Part shown: positions 15,637-23,566 of the stretch, in pieces
Layout of the letters: each line of letters starts with the position of its first letter
Numbering within the stretch: the stretch's first letter is position 1
Source: CAIKBL01 sp050247235
GTDB lineage: Bacteria > Pseudomonadota > Gammaproteobacteria > Ga0077536
Assembly: GCA_050247235.1 (NCBI GenBank)
Contig: JBFWUN010000013.1
Span: 29,894-93,893, forward strand
Length of the DNA: 64,000 bases
Reading direction: 5' to 3'
Translations under genes and position numbers: made by a program
Notes under the pieces: model-generated
Seen by the model: the letters and a program-made list of their open reading frames with translations, nothing else
What the model was told of the DNA's origin: nothing
Database searches by the model: none

Positions 15637-17247
15637 TCAGGTCCTGAGATCGACGCGGCGCGCAATGAGCGCGGCGTCTTTCTTCAGGAGATGCTTGGCC
15701 ACCCGTGCCGTCGGCGTGTGCGGCAGCGAGTCCGCCCACACCCAGTAGCGCGGCACCTTGATGGCAGCGAGCTCCCGCCGGCACCATGCGGCAAGTTCGC
15801 CGAACGCGGGACGCTCCGCGCGCGCGACGAGCACCGCGAGGATCTCCTCGTCACCGAGTTCGGCGGGAACGCCGATCGTCGCGGCCTCGGCGACCGCGGG
15901 ATGCCCGCCGAGGATGCGATCGAGTTCGGCCCCCGCGACGTTCTCGCCGCGCACGCGGATGATGTCCTTCTTGCGGGCAACGAAGTGGTAGTAGCCGTCG
16001 CGGTCGCGACGCACGAGGTCGCCCGTCACGAACCAGCCGTCGTGGAATGCGGCCGCGGTCTGCACGGGATCGTGCAGGTACTCGCGGAACACGATCGGCG
16101 TTCTGACCTCGAGTTCACCCACCACGTCGTCACCCACTTCGCGGCCCGCGTCGTCAACGACGCGCATGTCGACGAACCGGCCGAGCCGCGGATGCCGTGC
16201 GGGCAATCCGATGCTGCCGAGCTTGTGCGGCCCCGTGTAGGGGTTGTTGCACGCGCCGGGGATCTCGGACATGCCGTAGCCCTCGACGAGATCCGGTACG
16301 CCGAACTCCTTCGGAAACACCTCGGCGACCTCCGCGCTGATGGGTCCGCCATAGACCTTGCGCAGCACGTGCCCGGGCCGGAACTCCTCGCGTGATCGCT
16401 TGCACAGGATGCTGCCGACCGCCGCGAGGGTGTTGAACTGCGTCGCGCCACTCGCGTGCACGACTTCCCAGAAGCGCGACGCGCTGAAGGATTCGGCGAT
16501 CACGAGACACGCACCGGCGGCGAGCGCACCGCCCAGCGAATAGAACAGCGCATTGATGTGGAAGAACGGCAGTACGGTCAGCAGGCGTTCGTCCGGCTGC
16601 AGGTGCATGCGCTCGACGAACGCCTCGGCCGCCCACACGTAATTGCGCTGGGTGTGCACCACCCCTTTCGGAAACCCGGTGGTGCCGGAGGTGTAGACCA
16701 CGACGAGCGCCGACTCGGCCGCCGCGGCGGGCGGCGTGTTCACCTCGCCTCCCGCCTCCCGGATCGCGGACAGCACCTCCGCGGGCGAGTTTGCGTCGAA
16801 CCCGAGCGTCTCCAGGGCCACCACGGGCACCGACGGCTCCTCGGCGAGGCGTGCCAGCCGCGCCTGTGCCGCGGCCCGTGTGAAGATCACTCGCGGCCGG
16901 GTGTGACCCACCACGTAGCCGAGTTCGGTGTCCGTCAATGCGATGTTCATCGGCGCGAAGATCGCGCCGAGCTTCGCGCAGGCCAGGAACAGCAGCACGT
17001 GCAGATCACTGTTCGCCGCGCACACCGCCACCGGTTCCCCGGCGCGCACGCCGAGACCGGCCAGCAGCGCAGCGGCGTGACCGCTGGCGATATCCAGCGC
17101 GGCGTAATCCCAGCGGCGCGTGTTGAATTCGATGGCCGGCGCCGTCGGCCCGCGGGCCACCCGCCCGGCCAGCAGCCCGGGCAGGCTGTCGTCGTGCGCC
17201 GGGTAGCGCGCGAGGACCTCCGCCGGGGTCAGCGGCGCGTGTGTCAT
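15637..17247 (-). CDS. AMP-forming acyl/aryl-CoA ligase
   Basis: 536 residues of the ANL superfamily. The phosphate-binding loop YTSGTTGFPKG is at 185-195, EGYGMSE and TGDLVRRDRDG follow, and the C-terminus reads LPHTPTARVAKHLLKK. In most relatives the penultimate motif holds the catalytic Lys (as in PTxKV.K); here that position is Arg, though a Lys follows three residues later. It may still work with a shifted alignment, or be impaired in adenylation. The start ATG overlaps the intradiol dioxygenase stop (ATGA). It probably activates an organic acid tied to the aromatic module; the substrate is unknown. Confidence 0.87.
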   Translation of the reverse strand: MTHAPLTPAEVLARYPAHDDSLPGLLAGRVARGPTAPAIEFNTRRWDYAALDIASGHAAALLAGLGVRAGEPVAVCAANSDLHVLLFLACAKLGAIFAPMNIALTDTELGYVVGHTRPRVIFTRAAAQARLARLAEEPSVPVVALETLGFDANSPAEVLSAIREAGGEVNTPPAAAAESALVVVYTSGTTGFPKGVVHTQRNYVWAAEAFVERMHLQPDERLLTVLPFFHINALFYSLGGALAAGACLVIAESFSASRFWEVVHASGATQFNTLAAVGSILCKRSREEFRPGHVLRKVYGGPISAEVAEVFPKEFGVPDLVEGYGMSEIPGACNNPYTGPHKLGSIGLPARHPRLGRFVDMRVVDDAGREVGDDVVGELEVRTPIVFREYLHDPVQTAAAFHDGWFVTGDLVRRDRDGYYHFVARKKDIIRVRGENVAGAELDRILGGHPAVAEAATIGVPAELGDEEILAVLVARAERPAFGELAAWCRRELAAIKVPRYWVWADSLPHTPTARVAKHLLKKDAALIARRVDLRT

Positions 17248-18107
17248 GCGATGCGCTTCAGCCGCATGTCGAATTCGACCGTGTAGAACGGCACTGCCAT
17301 CGCTTCACCCGTGGGGGCCGCGCCGGGCGCATGCCGGGCGAACCGGGTGGCGAGCGCGCGCTTCATGCCGAACACCGCGTCGCGTTCGAGTTCGGGGCTG
17401 TCGGCGACGAAGATCTGCGTCACCACGCGTTCGAAGCCCGGCGCGGACACGATCAGGTGCAGGTGTCCGGGGCGGTTGGGGTCGCGCCCCATGCGGCGAA
17501 GCATCGCGCCGACCGGCCCGTCTGTCGGCACCGGGTAGTCGGCTGGCCTGACGGAACGGAACCAGTAGCGGCCGTCGGTTCCGGTGCGGATCTTCGCGCG
17601 GCCCTGCGGTCGGAACGGTCCCGGCTTCTGGACGTCGTACGTCCCGATCCCGTCGGACGACCAGATGTCGAGTACCGCGCCGGCGATCGGCTGTCCTTCC
17701 GTGTCGCTCACGCGTCCCGCGTAGAACGTGGGCTCACCGTCCATACCGTCCGTGAGATCGGCGCCGAGCGGTCGCTCGGCGGCGCCTTCCACGTAGAACG
17801 GCCCCAGCACCGCGGCCTCGAGGGATCCGTCCACCGCCGGATGGTTCACTTCGAGGACCAGGCTCGAGACCCCGAGCGTGTCCGACAGCAGGATGAACTC
17901 CTGGCGCTGCTCGGTGCACGCCTTGCCGACGGCGGTCAGGAACTGGATCGCCTGCATCCATTCCTCGTCGGTGACTCGGGCATCCCGGACAAACGCATGG
18001 AGGTGCGTGATGAGCGACGTCATCAGGGTCTTGAAGCGTGCGTCCTCGCAGTTCGCGAGGCGTTCGAGCACGGTGCGCGTCAGCGCGCTTTCGCTGGCTT
18101 GGGACAT
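17244..18107 (-). CDS. Intradiol ring-cleavage dioxygenase (catechol/hydroxyquinol 1,2-type)
   Basis: 287 residues with an N-terminal helical dimerisation region (1-95) and the catalytic beta domain. The Fe(III) ligands are visible: Tyr157 (GTYDVQ), Tyr191 (PADYPVP), His215 and His217 (RPGHLHLIVSAPG). These enzymes split a catechol or hydroxyquinol between the two hydroxyl carbons to a muconate. Its neighbours, an HsaA-like hydroxylase and CoA ligase without muconate cycloisomerase, favour a hydroxyquinol- or substituted-catechol role, but the sequence alone does not decide. A divergent promoter pair lies upstream. Confidence 0.9.
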   Translation of the reverse strand: MSQASESALTRTVLERLANCEDARFKTLMTSLITHLHAFVRDARVTDEEWMQAIQFLTAVGKACTEQRQEFILLSDTLGVSSLVLEVNHPAVDGSLEAAVLGPFYVEGAAERPLGADLTDGMDGEPTFYAGRVSDTEGQPIAGAVLDIWSSDGIGTYDVQKPGPFRPQGRAKIRTGTDGRYWFRSVRPADYPVPTDGPVGAMLRRMGRDPNRPGHLHLIVSAPGFERVVTQIFVADSPELERDAVFGMKRALATRFARHAPGAAPTGEAMAVPFYTVEFDMRLKRIA

Positions 18108-18138
18108 GCGGATACTCCTAGACGCTGGCCGGGGGGGT

Positions 18139-18167
18139 AGCCTAACGCCTCACCTCCGTGCTGTCAG
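18139..18167 (-). promoter_or_regulatory. Candidate promoter of the intradiol dioxygenase operon
   Basis: CTGACA (18162-18167), a 17-base spacer and TAGGCT (18139-18144) on the minus strand. The -35 is good and the -10 is weak. Confidence 0.35.
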
Positions 18168-18173
18168 GGGCCG

Positions 18174-18203
18174 TTGGTCGCGTGCCGGCACACCGCCTAT
18201 CAT
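18174..18203 (+). promoter_or_regulatory. Candidate promoter of the flavin-dependent oxygenase gene
   Basis: TTGGTC (18174-18179), an 18-base spacer and TATCAT (18198-18203), leaving a leader of about 40 bases. It sits back-to-back with the minus-strand promoter, so one regulator could serve both. Confidence 0.45.
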
Positions 18204-18247
18204 CCGACCGCACGGAAACCCGCGTGGCGGACCAAGGAGAGTGCCCG

Positions 18248-19462
18248 ATGAATGCCGTCCCGAATCATGCGTCCGATCGCCTGTCCGGCCTGCGCGACGC
18301 GGTCGATGAACTGCTGCCCGCGCTGCGCGCACAGGCGCCGGCGGGCCGCCTGGCACGCCGCCTGCCGCGCGCCAATGTCGATGCATTGCGCGCCGCGGGC
18401 CTCGTGCGCGTATACAACCCGCGCCGGTTCGGCGGCGACGAACTGCACATGGCAGACGTGCTTCCGCTGGTCGCCCGCGTGGCCGAAGCCTGCCCGGCGA
18501 GCGCATGGGTGCTCGCGATCTACCAGATCCACAACTGGGTGCTCGCGCTGTTCCCGGAGACCGCCCAGCAGGAGGTGTTCGCACGCAATCCCGATCCCCT
18601 CGTCTGCGCGTCGTTGAACCCCGCGAAGAACAGCGTCCGCCGGGTCGATGGCGGATACCACGTCGAGCGCGCCCGGTTCACGTTCTGCTCGGGCGCCGCC
18701 GCCCGCGAATGGGGCCTGTTCGGCGCGCTCGTGCGGGACGCCACCGGCAACGTGGTCGACGCGGGCTGCCTGCTGATCCCCGGCGACGCGGTCGCGGAAC
18801 TGGACGACTGGCAGGTCTCGGGGTTGCAGTCCACCGGCAGCATCAGCCTGCTCGCGGAGAACCTTTTCGTGCCGGCGCACCGCTTCCTGTCGTACGCGGA
18901 CGCGACGGCCTATCGCACGCCCGGCGCGTCACTGAACCCGGGCGCGCTGTTCCGGGCGGCCTTCGTACCGATGCTGGTGCTGAACCTCGCCGGGCCGGCA
19001 CTCGGGGCCGCGGAGGCCGCATGGCAGGCGTTCGTGACCCACTTGCGTGACAAGGGCGCGGCGGCCGGCGCGTACCCGCTGCCCGGGCTGACGCGCGCGG
19101 AGGCTCCCGCCACCCACGAAGTCATCGCGAACGCGCGACTTGCCATCGACACTGCGCGCCTGCTGCTCGCCGAGGCGGGGGATTGCATCCGCGCCCGCGC
19201 CGAGGACGGCGTGCCGATGACACCGCTCCAATCCGCGTCCGTGAACCTGCAGACGAGCCAGGCGATGCGCGAATGCCTGCGCGCGGTACAGATGCTGTTC
19301 CTGCAGGCCGGCGGTGCCGTCCTGCAAGGGGAGCATCCGCTGCAGCAGGCGTTCCAGGACGTCAGCGCGATCAACTGCCACGGGTTTCTCGCGCACGAGG
19401 CGAACCTGGCCCTGTACGGCGCGCTCGCGCTCGGTCAGCCGCGCCCCGGGGCGTTCCTGTGA
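18248..19462 (+). CDS. Acyl-CoA-dehydrogenase-fold flavin monooxygenase (HsaA/HpaH-like)
   Basis: 404 residues of the acyl-CoA dehydrogenase superfamily, in the group of two-component aromatic hydroxylases (HsaA, p-hydroxyphenylacetate hydroxylase C2 type). Features include LRAAGLVRVYNPRRFGGDEL near residue 50-70, ACPASAWVLAIYQIHNW and the late QDVSAINCHGFLAHEANLALYG region. The typical acyl-CoA dehydrogenase C-terminal active-site glutamate motif is not evident. Such enzymes take FADH2 or FMNH2 from a separate reductase; no reductase gene is adjacent. The start has AAGGAGA 8 bases upstream. Being divergent from the intradiol dioxygenase, it likely supplies its ortho-dihydroxylated substrate. 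Confidence 0.8.
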   Translation: MNAVPNHASDRLSGLRDAVDELLPALRAQAPAGRLARRLPRANVDALRAAGLVRVYNPRRFGGDELHMADVLPLVARVAEACPASAWVLAIYQIHNWVLALFPETAQQEVFARNPDPLVCASLNPAKNSVRRVDGGYHVERARFTFCSGAAAREWGLFGALVRDATGNVVDAGCLLIPGDAVAELDDWQVSGLQSTGSISLLAENLFVPAHRFLSYADATAYRTPGASLNPGALFRAAFVPMLVLNLAGPALGAAEAAWQAFVTHLRDKGAAAGAYPLPGLTRAEAPATHEVIANARLAIDTARLLLAEAGDCIRARAEDGVPMTPLQSASVNLQTSQAMRECLRAVQMLFLQAGGAVLQGEHPLQQAFQDVSAINCHGFLAHEANLALYGALALGQPRPGAFL

Positions 19463-19536
19463 GTACTCCCGGAGACCGTTCAAGTCGCCCGCCGACCGGG
19501 CCGACACAGCGGTATCCGAGCCGCGAGATCGCCCCG

Positions 19537-19992
19537 ATGCTGCCGTTCCGCCTGCCGATCCACGTTCTGGTGTCCGTCGCCGCGCTGGCCGCCGTGCCGC
19601 CCGCGAGCGCGCGACCGGTCTGGCCCACGCCCGAGCAGGTCAGCGCGCGGTCCGAACAGTTCGTGTACGACCGGCTCGGCGACGGGCAGCGCATGCTTCT
19701 CGGCCCCGCGGCGCCGCGTGCAGTTACCGTACCGCCGGGGCAATCCTGCGCGGCACTGTACGAGAGGCGCGTGGCACTCCTCCGAGCCCAGTACGATTAC
19801 AAGCCCGCGTACACCGACGATCCACGCAATCGCGCGGCGGTGTTCATCGGTACGATCTTCACGCCGGCGTTCTACTACCTCGCGTTCAGTGGCGTGCAGG
19901 CCTACAACGATGCCGCGGGCGGCGCGGACGTCCAGGCGGAGATCGATGCACTGCGATACGCCTCGGCGGCGCAGCAGTGCTTCGTGGACTGA
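19537..19992 (+). CDS. Small secreted protein of unknown function
   Basis: 151 residues with a clear Sec signal (hydrophobic stretch 9-21, likely cut after ASA at about 26). The mature part has two cysteines (GQSCAALYERR and AAQQCFVD) that could form a disulfide, and one hydrophobic segment (AAVFIGTIFTPAFYYLAFSG) that may be membrane-bound. No family was recognised. It lies 74 bases after the oxygenase gene and precedes an aminotransferase; its link to either is unclear. Confidence 0.6.
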   Translation: MLPFRLPIHVLVSVAALAAVPPASARPVWPTPEQVSARSEQFVYDRLGDGQRMLLGPAAPRAVTVPPGQSCAALYERRVALLRAQYDYKPAYTDDPRNRAAVFIGTIFTPAFYYLAFSGVQAYNDAAGGADVQAEIDALRYASAAQQCFVD

Positions 19993-20092
19993 ACTCCCGC
20001 GCGCCGCCGCGATCGCGCGGCCGCCGTCCGGTTCTCATTTGCTGCGCTGCCCGATATCATGCGCGCTCGCTGTTCCGCGGCAGAGACGCACG

Positions 20093-21283
20093 ATGTTCGA
20101 GACCCTGAAAGCCCTCCAACCCGACCCGATTCTCGGCCTGATGGCGGCCTTCCGGCAGGACGCCAATCCCCGCAAGGTCGACCTCGGCGTGGGCGTGTAC
20201 AAGGACGAGGCCGGCCACACGCCGATCATGGCCGTCGTGCAGAAGGCCGACGCGCAGCACCGCGCGGAAGAGACCAGCAAGACCTATGTCGGACCGCCGG
20301 GTGACGCGACGTTCAACACGCAGATCGAGCGGTTGATCTTCGGCGACGACGCGCCTGCGCTCAGTGGGAACCGCGTGCGGACCGTGCAGGCGCCGGGAGG
20401 CTGCGGCGCCCTGCGCGTGGCCGCCGAACTCATCAATCGCGCGCGCCCGGGGACCGCGATCTGGGTCAGCGATCCGACCTGGGCGAACCATGTCCCGCTG
20501 CTCGGCGATGCAGGCCTGGAGATCAGGACGTATCCCTATTACGACGCCGCCGCGCAGGGACTCAGGTTCGACGCGATGTGCGACGCGCTGAACGGCATCG
20601 GCCGCGGTGATCTCGTGCTGCTCCATGGCTGCTGCCACAACCCGTGCGGCGTCGACCTCGAACCTGCACAGTGGGATCGGGTCGCGGCGATCGCGGCCGC
20701 GCGCGGCTTCACGCCATTCGTCGACCTCGCATACCTCGGCCTCGGGCTCGGGCTGGCCGCGGATGCTTACGGCGTGCGCAAGCTCGCGGCCACCGTACCG
20801 GAGCTGCTCGTCGCGAGTTCTTGTTCGAAGAATTTCGGGCTCTACCGCGAGCGCGTCGGGGCGCTGTCGGTCGTGTCGCCTTCTCCGGCGGAAGCCGACG
20901 TCGTTTACGGCCAGGTACAGAACGTGGCGCGCGGGATCTACTCGATGCCGCCGAACTACGGCGGTGCACTGGTCGGCCGGATCCTCGCCGACGCGACCCT
21001 CCGTCGCGAATGGGACGCGGAGCTGACCGAGATGCGTGATCGCATCAACACCTTGCGCGCGCAGCTTGCCGAGCATTTCCGCGCGCGGCTTGGCGGCGGG
21101 CGTTTCGACTTCATTCCGAGACAACGCGGCATGTTCTCCTTCCTGGGGCTTTCCAAGGAGCAGGTGCAGCGCCTCAGGCAGGAATTCAGCATCTACATGG
21201 TGGACTCCAGCCGTATCAACGTCGCGGGCATCAACCAGCGAAACATCGATTTCTTCTGCGACGCGGTGTGCGCCGTCCTGTGA
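20093..21283 (+). CDS. Aromatic/aspartate aminotransferase (fold type I, TyrB/AspC family)
   Basis: 396 residues, the normal size of TyrB/AspC. The PLP lysine is Lys246 in SSCSKNFGLYRERVG, with Arg254 nearby; Asp211 and Tyr214 contact the cofactor; HNPCG replaces the common HNPTG. The segment after the cofactor Tyr reads AYLGLGLGL where close relatives have AYQGLGDGL, so substrate-loop chemistry may differ. It transfers amino groups between aspartate or aromatic amino acids and 2-oxoglutarate. An AEC permease follows 54 bases later on the same strand. Confidence 0.9.
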   Translation: MFETLKALQPDPILGLMAAFRQDANPRKVDLGVGVYKDEAGHTPIMAVVQKADAQHRAEETSKTYVGPPGDATFNTQIERLIFGDDAPALSGNRVRTVQAPGGCGALRVAAELINRARPGTAIWVSDPTWANHVPLLGDAGLEIRTYPYYDAAAQGLRFDAMCDALNGIGRGDLVLLHGCCHNPCGVDLEPAQWDRVAAIAAARGFTPFVDLAYLGLGLGLAADAYGVRKLAATVPELLVASSCSKNFGLYRERVGALSVVSPSPAEADVVYGQVQNVARGIYSMPPNYGGALVGRILADATLRREWDAELTEMRDRINTLRAQLAEHFRARLGGGRFDFIPRQRGMFSFLGLSKEQVQRLRQEFSIYMVDSSRINVAGINQRNIDFFCDAVCAVL

Positions 21284-21337
21284 TTCTCCGCCGCCGGGTT
21301 CCGGCCCGCGCGCGGCGCCCGGTGACCTGACGCGCCG

Positions 21338-22228
21338 ATGTCCGGCGCATCGCTGATCCTGCCCGATTTCGCTTTCATCCTGCTCGGCGCACTCCTGCGC
21401 CGGCTCGCCGCGTTCGGCAGCGAGTTCTGGCGCGGCCTCGAGCGGCTCGTCTACTTCGTGCTCTTCCCCGCGCTGCTGTTCGTCGCGATCGCGCGCGCGC
21501 CGTTCGATGACGGTGCCGGGCGCTTCGTCGCCGTGGGGGTGCTCGCCACGCTCGCGGGCGCCGCGCTCGGCTACCTCGCCAAACCCTGCCTGAGGGTCGA
21601 GCCGCGCACGTTCGCCTCCGCCGTGCAGTGCGCGTTCCGGTTCAATTCGTTCCTTGCGCTCGCGCCCGCCGCGGCGCTCGGCGGCCCGGCCGGACTCGCG
21701 CTCATCGGCATGCTGATCGGCTGCGCGGTTCCGGTCTGCAATCTCCTCTCGGTGTGGGGACTCGCACGCGCACAGGACGCGCACCTGTGGCGCGAGCTGC
21801 TGCGCAATCCGCTGATCCTCGCCACCGTCTCCGGGTTCCTGTTCAACATCGCGGGCGGCACCCTGCCTGGACCGCTGGAGATGTTCCTGGGCCGGCTCGG
21901 TCAGGCCTCGGTACCCCTTGGGCTGATGACCGTGGGCGCGGGTCTGAGGCTGATCGGCGTGCGCGAAGCACCCGCGCTGGCGGCCTGGATGGTCGCGGTC
22001 AAGCTGTTGTTGGTCCCCGCCTGCGCGTTCAGCCTCGCGCACCTCGCCGGTCTCTCGACCGTGCAGACACAGATGGTCGTGCTGTTCGCGGCGCTGCCGA
22101 GCGCGTCCTCCTCGTACATCCTGGCGGTACGCATGGGCGGCAACGGGGAACTCGTCGCGTTCATCGTCTCGAGCGCGACGATTCTCGCCGTCATCACCTT
22201 GCCGGCCTGGCTGCTTGCGCTTCATTGA
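21338..22228 (+). CDS. AEC-family (auxin efflux carrier-like) permease
   Basis: 296 residues with about 8-10 hydrophobic helices. AEC features include FPALLFVAIARAP in the first half, the inverted repeat of two five-helix bundles, and SVPLGLMTVGAGL followed by FAALPSASSSYILAVRMGG near the end. Members export or take up organic anions such as malate, or amino-acid-derived acids. It may move the oxo or amino acid handled by the preceding aminotransferase. Confidence 0.85.
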   Translation: MSGASLILPDFAFILLGALLRRLAAFGSEFWRGLERLVYFVLFPALLFVAIARAPFDDGAGRFVAVGVLATLAGAALGYLAKPCLRVEPRTFASAVQCAFRFNSFLALAPAAALGGPAGLALIGMLIGCAVPVCNLLSVWGLARAQDAHLWRELLRNPLILATVSGFLFNIAGGTLPGPLEMFLGRLGQASVPLGLMTVGAGLRLIGVREAPALAAWMVAVKLLLVPACAFSLAHLAGLSTVQTQMVVLFAALPSASSSYILAVRMGGNGELVAFIVSSATILAVITLPAWLLALH

Positions 22229-22382
22229 AGGTGCCACGCGCACGCCCCACGCCGGAACGCCGCCCGCGGCTGGGGAATCTCTTCACCCGGTATCCGGTCC
22301 CTGCCTGCCGGCCGGCTTGCCGCTGCGATGCGATGTGGGACAGTCTCGGCACGGCTCCATGTCGGGATACGAGGCGCGACGC

Positions 22383-23534
22383 ATGACCATCACGTTCGAC
22401 GAGATCAGACGCAGGTACGACGCGGAGCAGCGCGCCGACGCCGTTCCGGTGACCGCGGAGCAGCTTCCCCTCACCTACGAAGCGATCACGCCTGCATGGC
22501 TGACCAACGTCCTCGCCCGGGAGACACCCGGTGCGGCGCTGACCGGCATGGAACTCGGTCCGCGCGATGAGGGCACTTCGAGCCGCCGCCGGATCGTGCT
22601 TGCGTGGAACGAGACCGGACATGCTGCCGGGCTGCCATCGAGCGTGTTCTGCAAGGGCACCCAGAGTCTCGCGAGTCGCTACATGCTCGGCATGAACGAG
22701 GGCGTGCAGGCGGAAGTCAACTTCTACACCCGCGTGCGCCCGCTGCTCGATATCCGCGCGCCTGAGGCGCTGTTCGCGCGCTTCGATCCCACGACTTTGA
22801 ACTCGCTGATCGTAATGCGGGACCTGCGGGCGGAGATCGACTTCTGCCAGATCGATACCGCCCTCACCTTTGCGCAGGTGAAGAGCCAGCTCGAGCTGCT
22901 CGCCACGGTTCACGGGCGCTTCTACGCGAGCCCGGAGCTCGACACCACGCTCGCACCGTTCTCCCGCTGGGAGACGTTCTTCACGATCACGGTGGACGAT
23001 GCGGGCTTCGCCGAGGCGTGCCTCCGCGGCTTCACGCAGGCGCGCTCCGTGATCCCGCCGCGCCTGTTCGCGCGTGAGGCCGAGGTGTGGCCGGCCACGC
23101 TGCGGTGCGTGGCGCGCCACGCCGAGCTGCCGCGCACGTTCACGCACAACGATGTCCATCTGAAGAACTGGTTCATCTGCCGCGACGGCACCATGGGGCT
23201 GAACGACTGGCAGAACTGCTGCAAAGGGAACTGGAGCCGCGATTTCGCCTACTGCGTGTCGACCGCCACCGTACCGGAGAACCGCCGCGCCTGGGAGCGT
23301 GATCTCCTCGCTTTCTACCTCGCCGAACTCGCCGCGCGCGGCGGTCCCCGCCTTGCGTTCGACGACGCATGGCGGCTGTACCGCCAGCAGCTCTTCGCGG
23401 CGCTCGCGTGGTGGACGGGCACGCTCGGCCAGCCGCCGGAGGCGCCGCTGATGCAGCCGCCGGATACGTCGCTGGAGTTCATCCGGCGCATGGCAGTCGC
23501 GATCGACGACCTCGACGCACTGGACAGCTTCTGA
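22383..23534 (+). CDS. Phosphotransferase (APH/ecdysteroid-kinase-like fold)
   Basis: 383 residues with a protein-kinase-like fold. The catalytic loop is THNDVHLKNWF (HxDxxxxN pattern) and the metal-binding loop is GLNDWQN, matching the aminoglycoside/choline/ecdysteroid kinase superfamily. No resistance role is implied; many bacterial members phosphorylate small alcohols or hydroxyacyl-CoAs in catabolic loci. A GAGG precedes the ATG at 22383; an in-frame ATG 24 bases upstream is possible. It is followed by an MFS transporter on the opposite strand and lies in the CoA-ligase/acyl-CoA-dehydrogenase region. Confidence 0.8.
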   Translation: MTITFDEIRRRYDAEQRADAVPVTAEQLPLTYEAITPAWLTNVLARETPGAALTGMELGPRDEGTSSRRRIVLAWNETGHAAGLPSSVFCKGTQSLASRYMLGMNEGVQAEVNFYTRVRPLLDIRAPEALFARFDPTTLNSLIVMRDLRAEIDFCQIDTALTFAQVKSQLELLATVHGRFYASPELDTTLAPFSRWETFFTITVDDAGFAEACLRGFTQARSVIPPRLFAREAEVWPATLRCVARHAELPRTFTHNDVHLKNWFICRDGTMGLNDWQNCCKGNWSRDFAYCVSTATVPENRRAWERDLLAFYLAELAARGGPRLAFDDAWRLYRQQLFAALAWWTGTLGQPPEAPLMQPPDTSLEFIRRMAVAIDDLDALDSF

Positions 23535-23566
23535 ACCACGGTGCCACGGGCCGCGCGGATCCTCGG

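Noticed and set aside
22383..23534. Antibiotic-resistance (aminoglycoside phosphotransferase) reading of the kinase-like gene
   Set aside because: The HxDxxxxN loop is shared by many small-molecule kinases; the rest fits the ecdysteroid-kinase-like branch and the setting is catabolic, so resistance is not supported.
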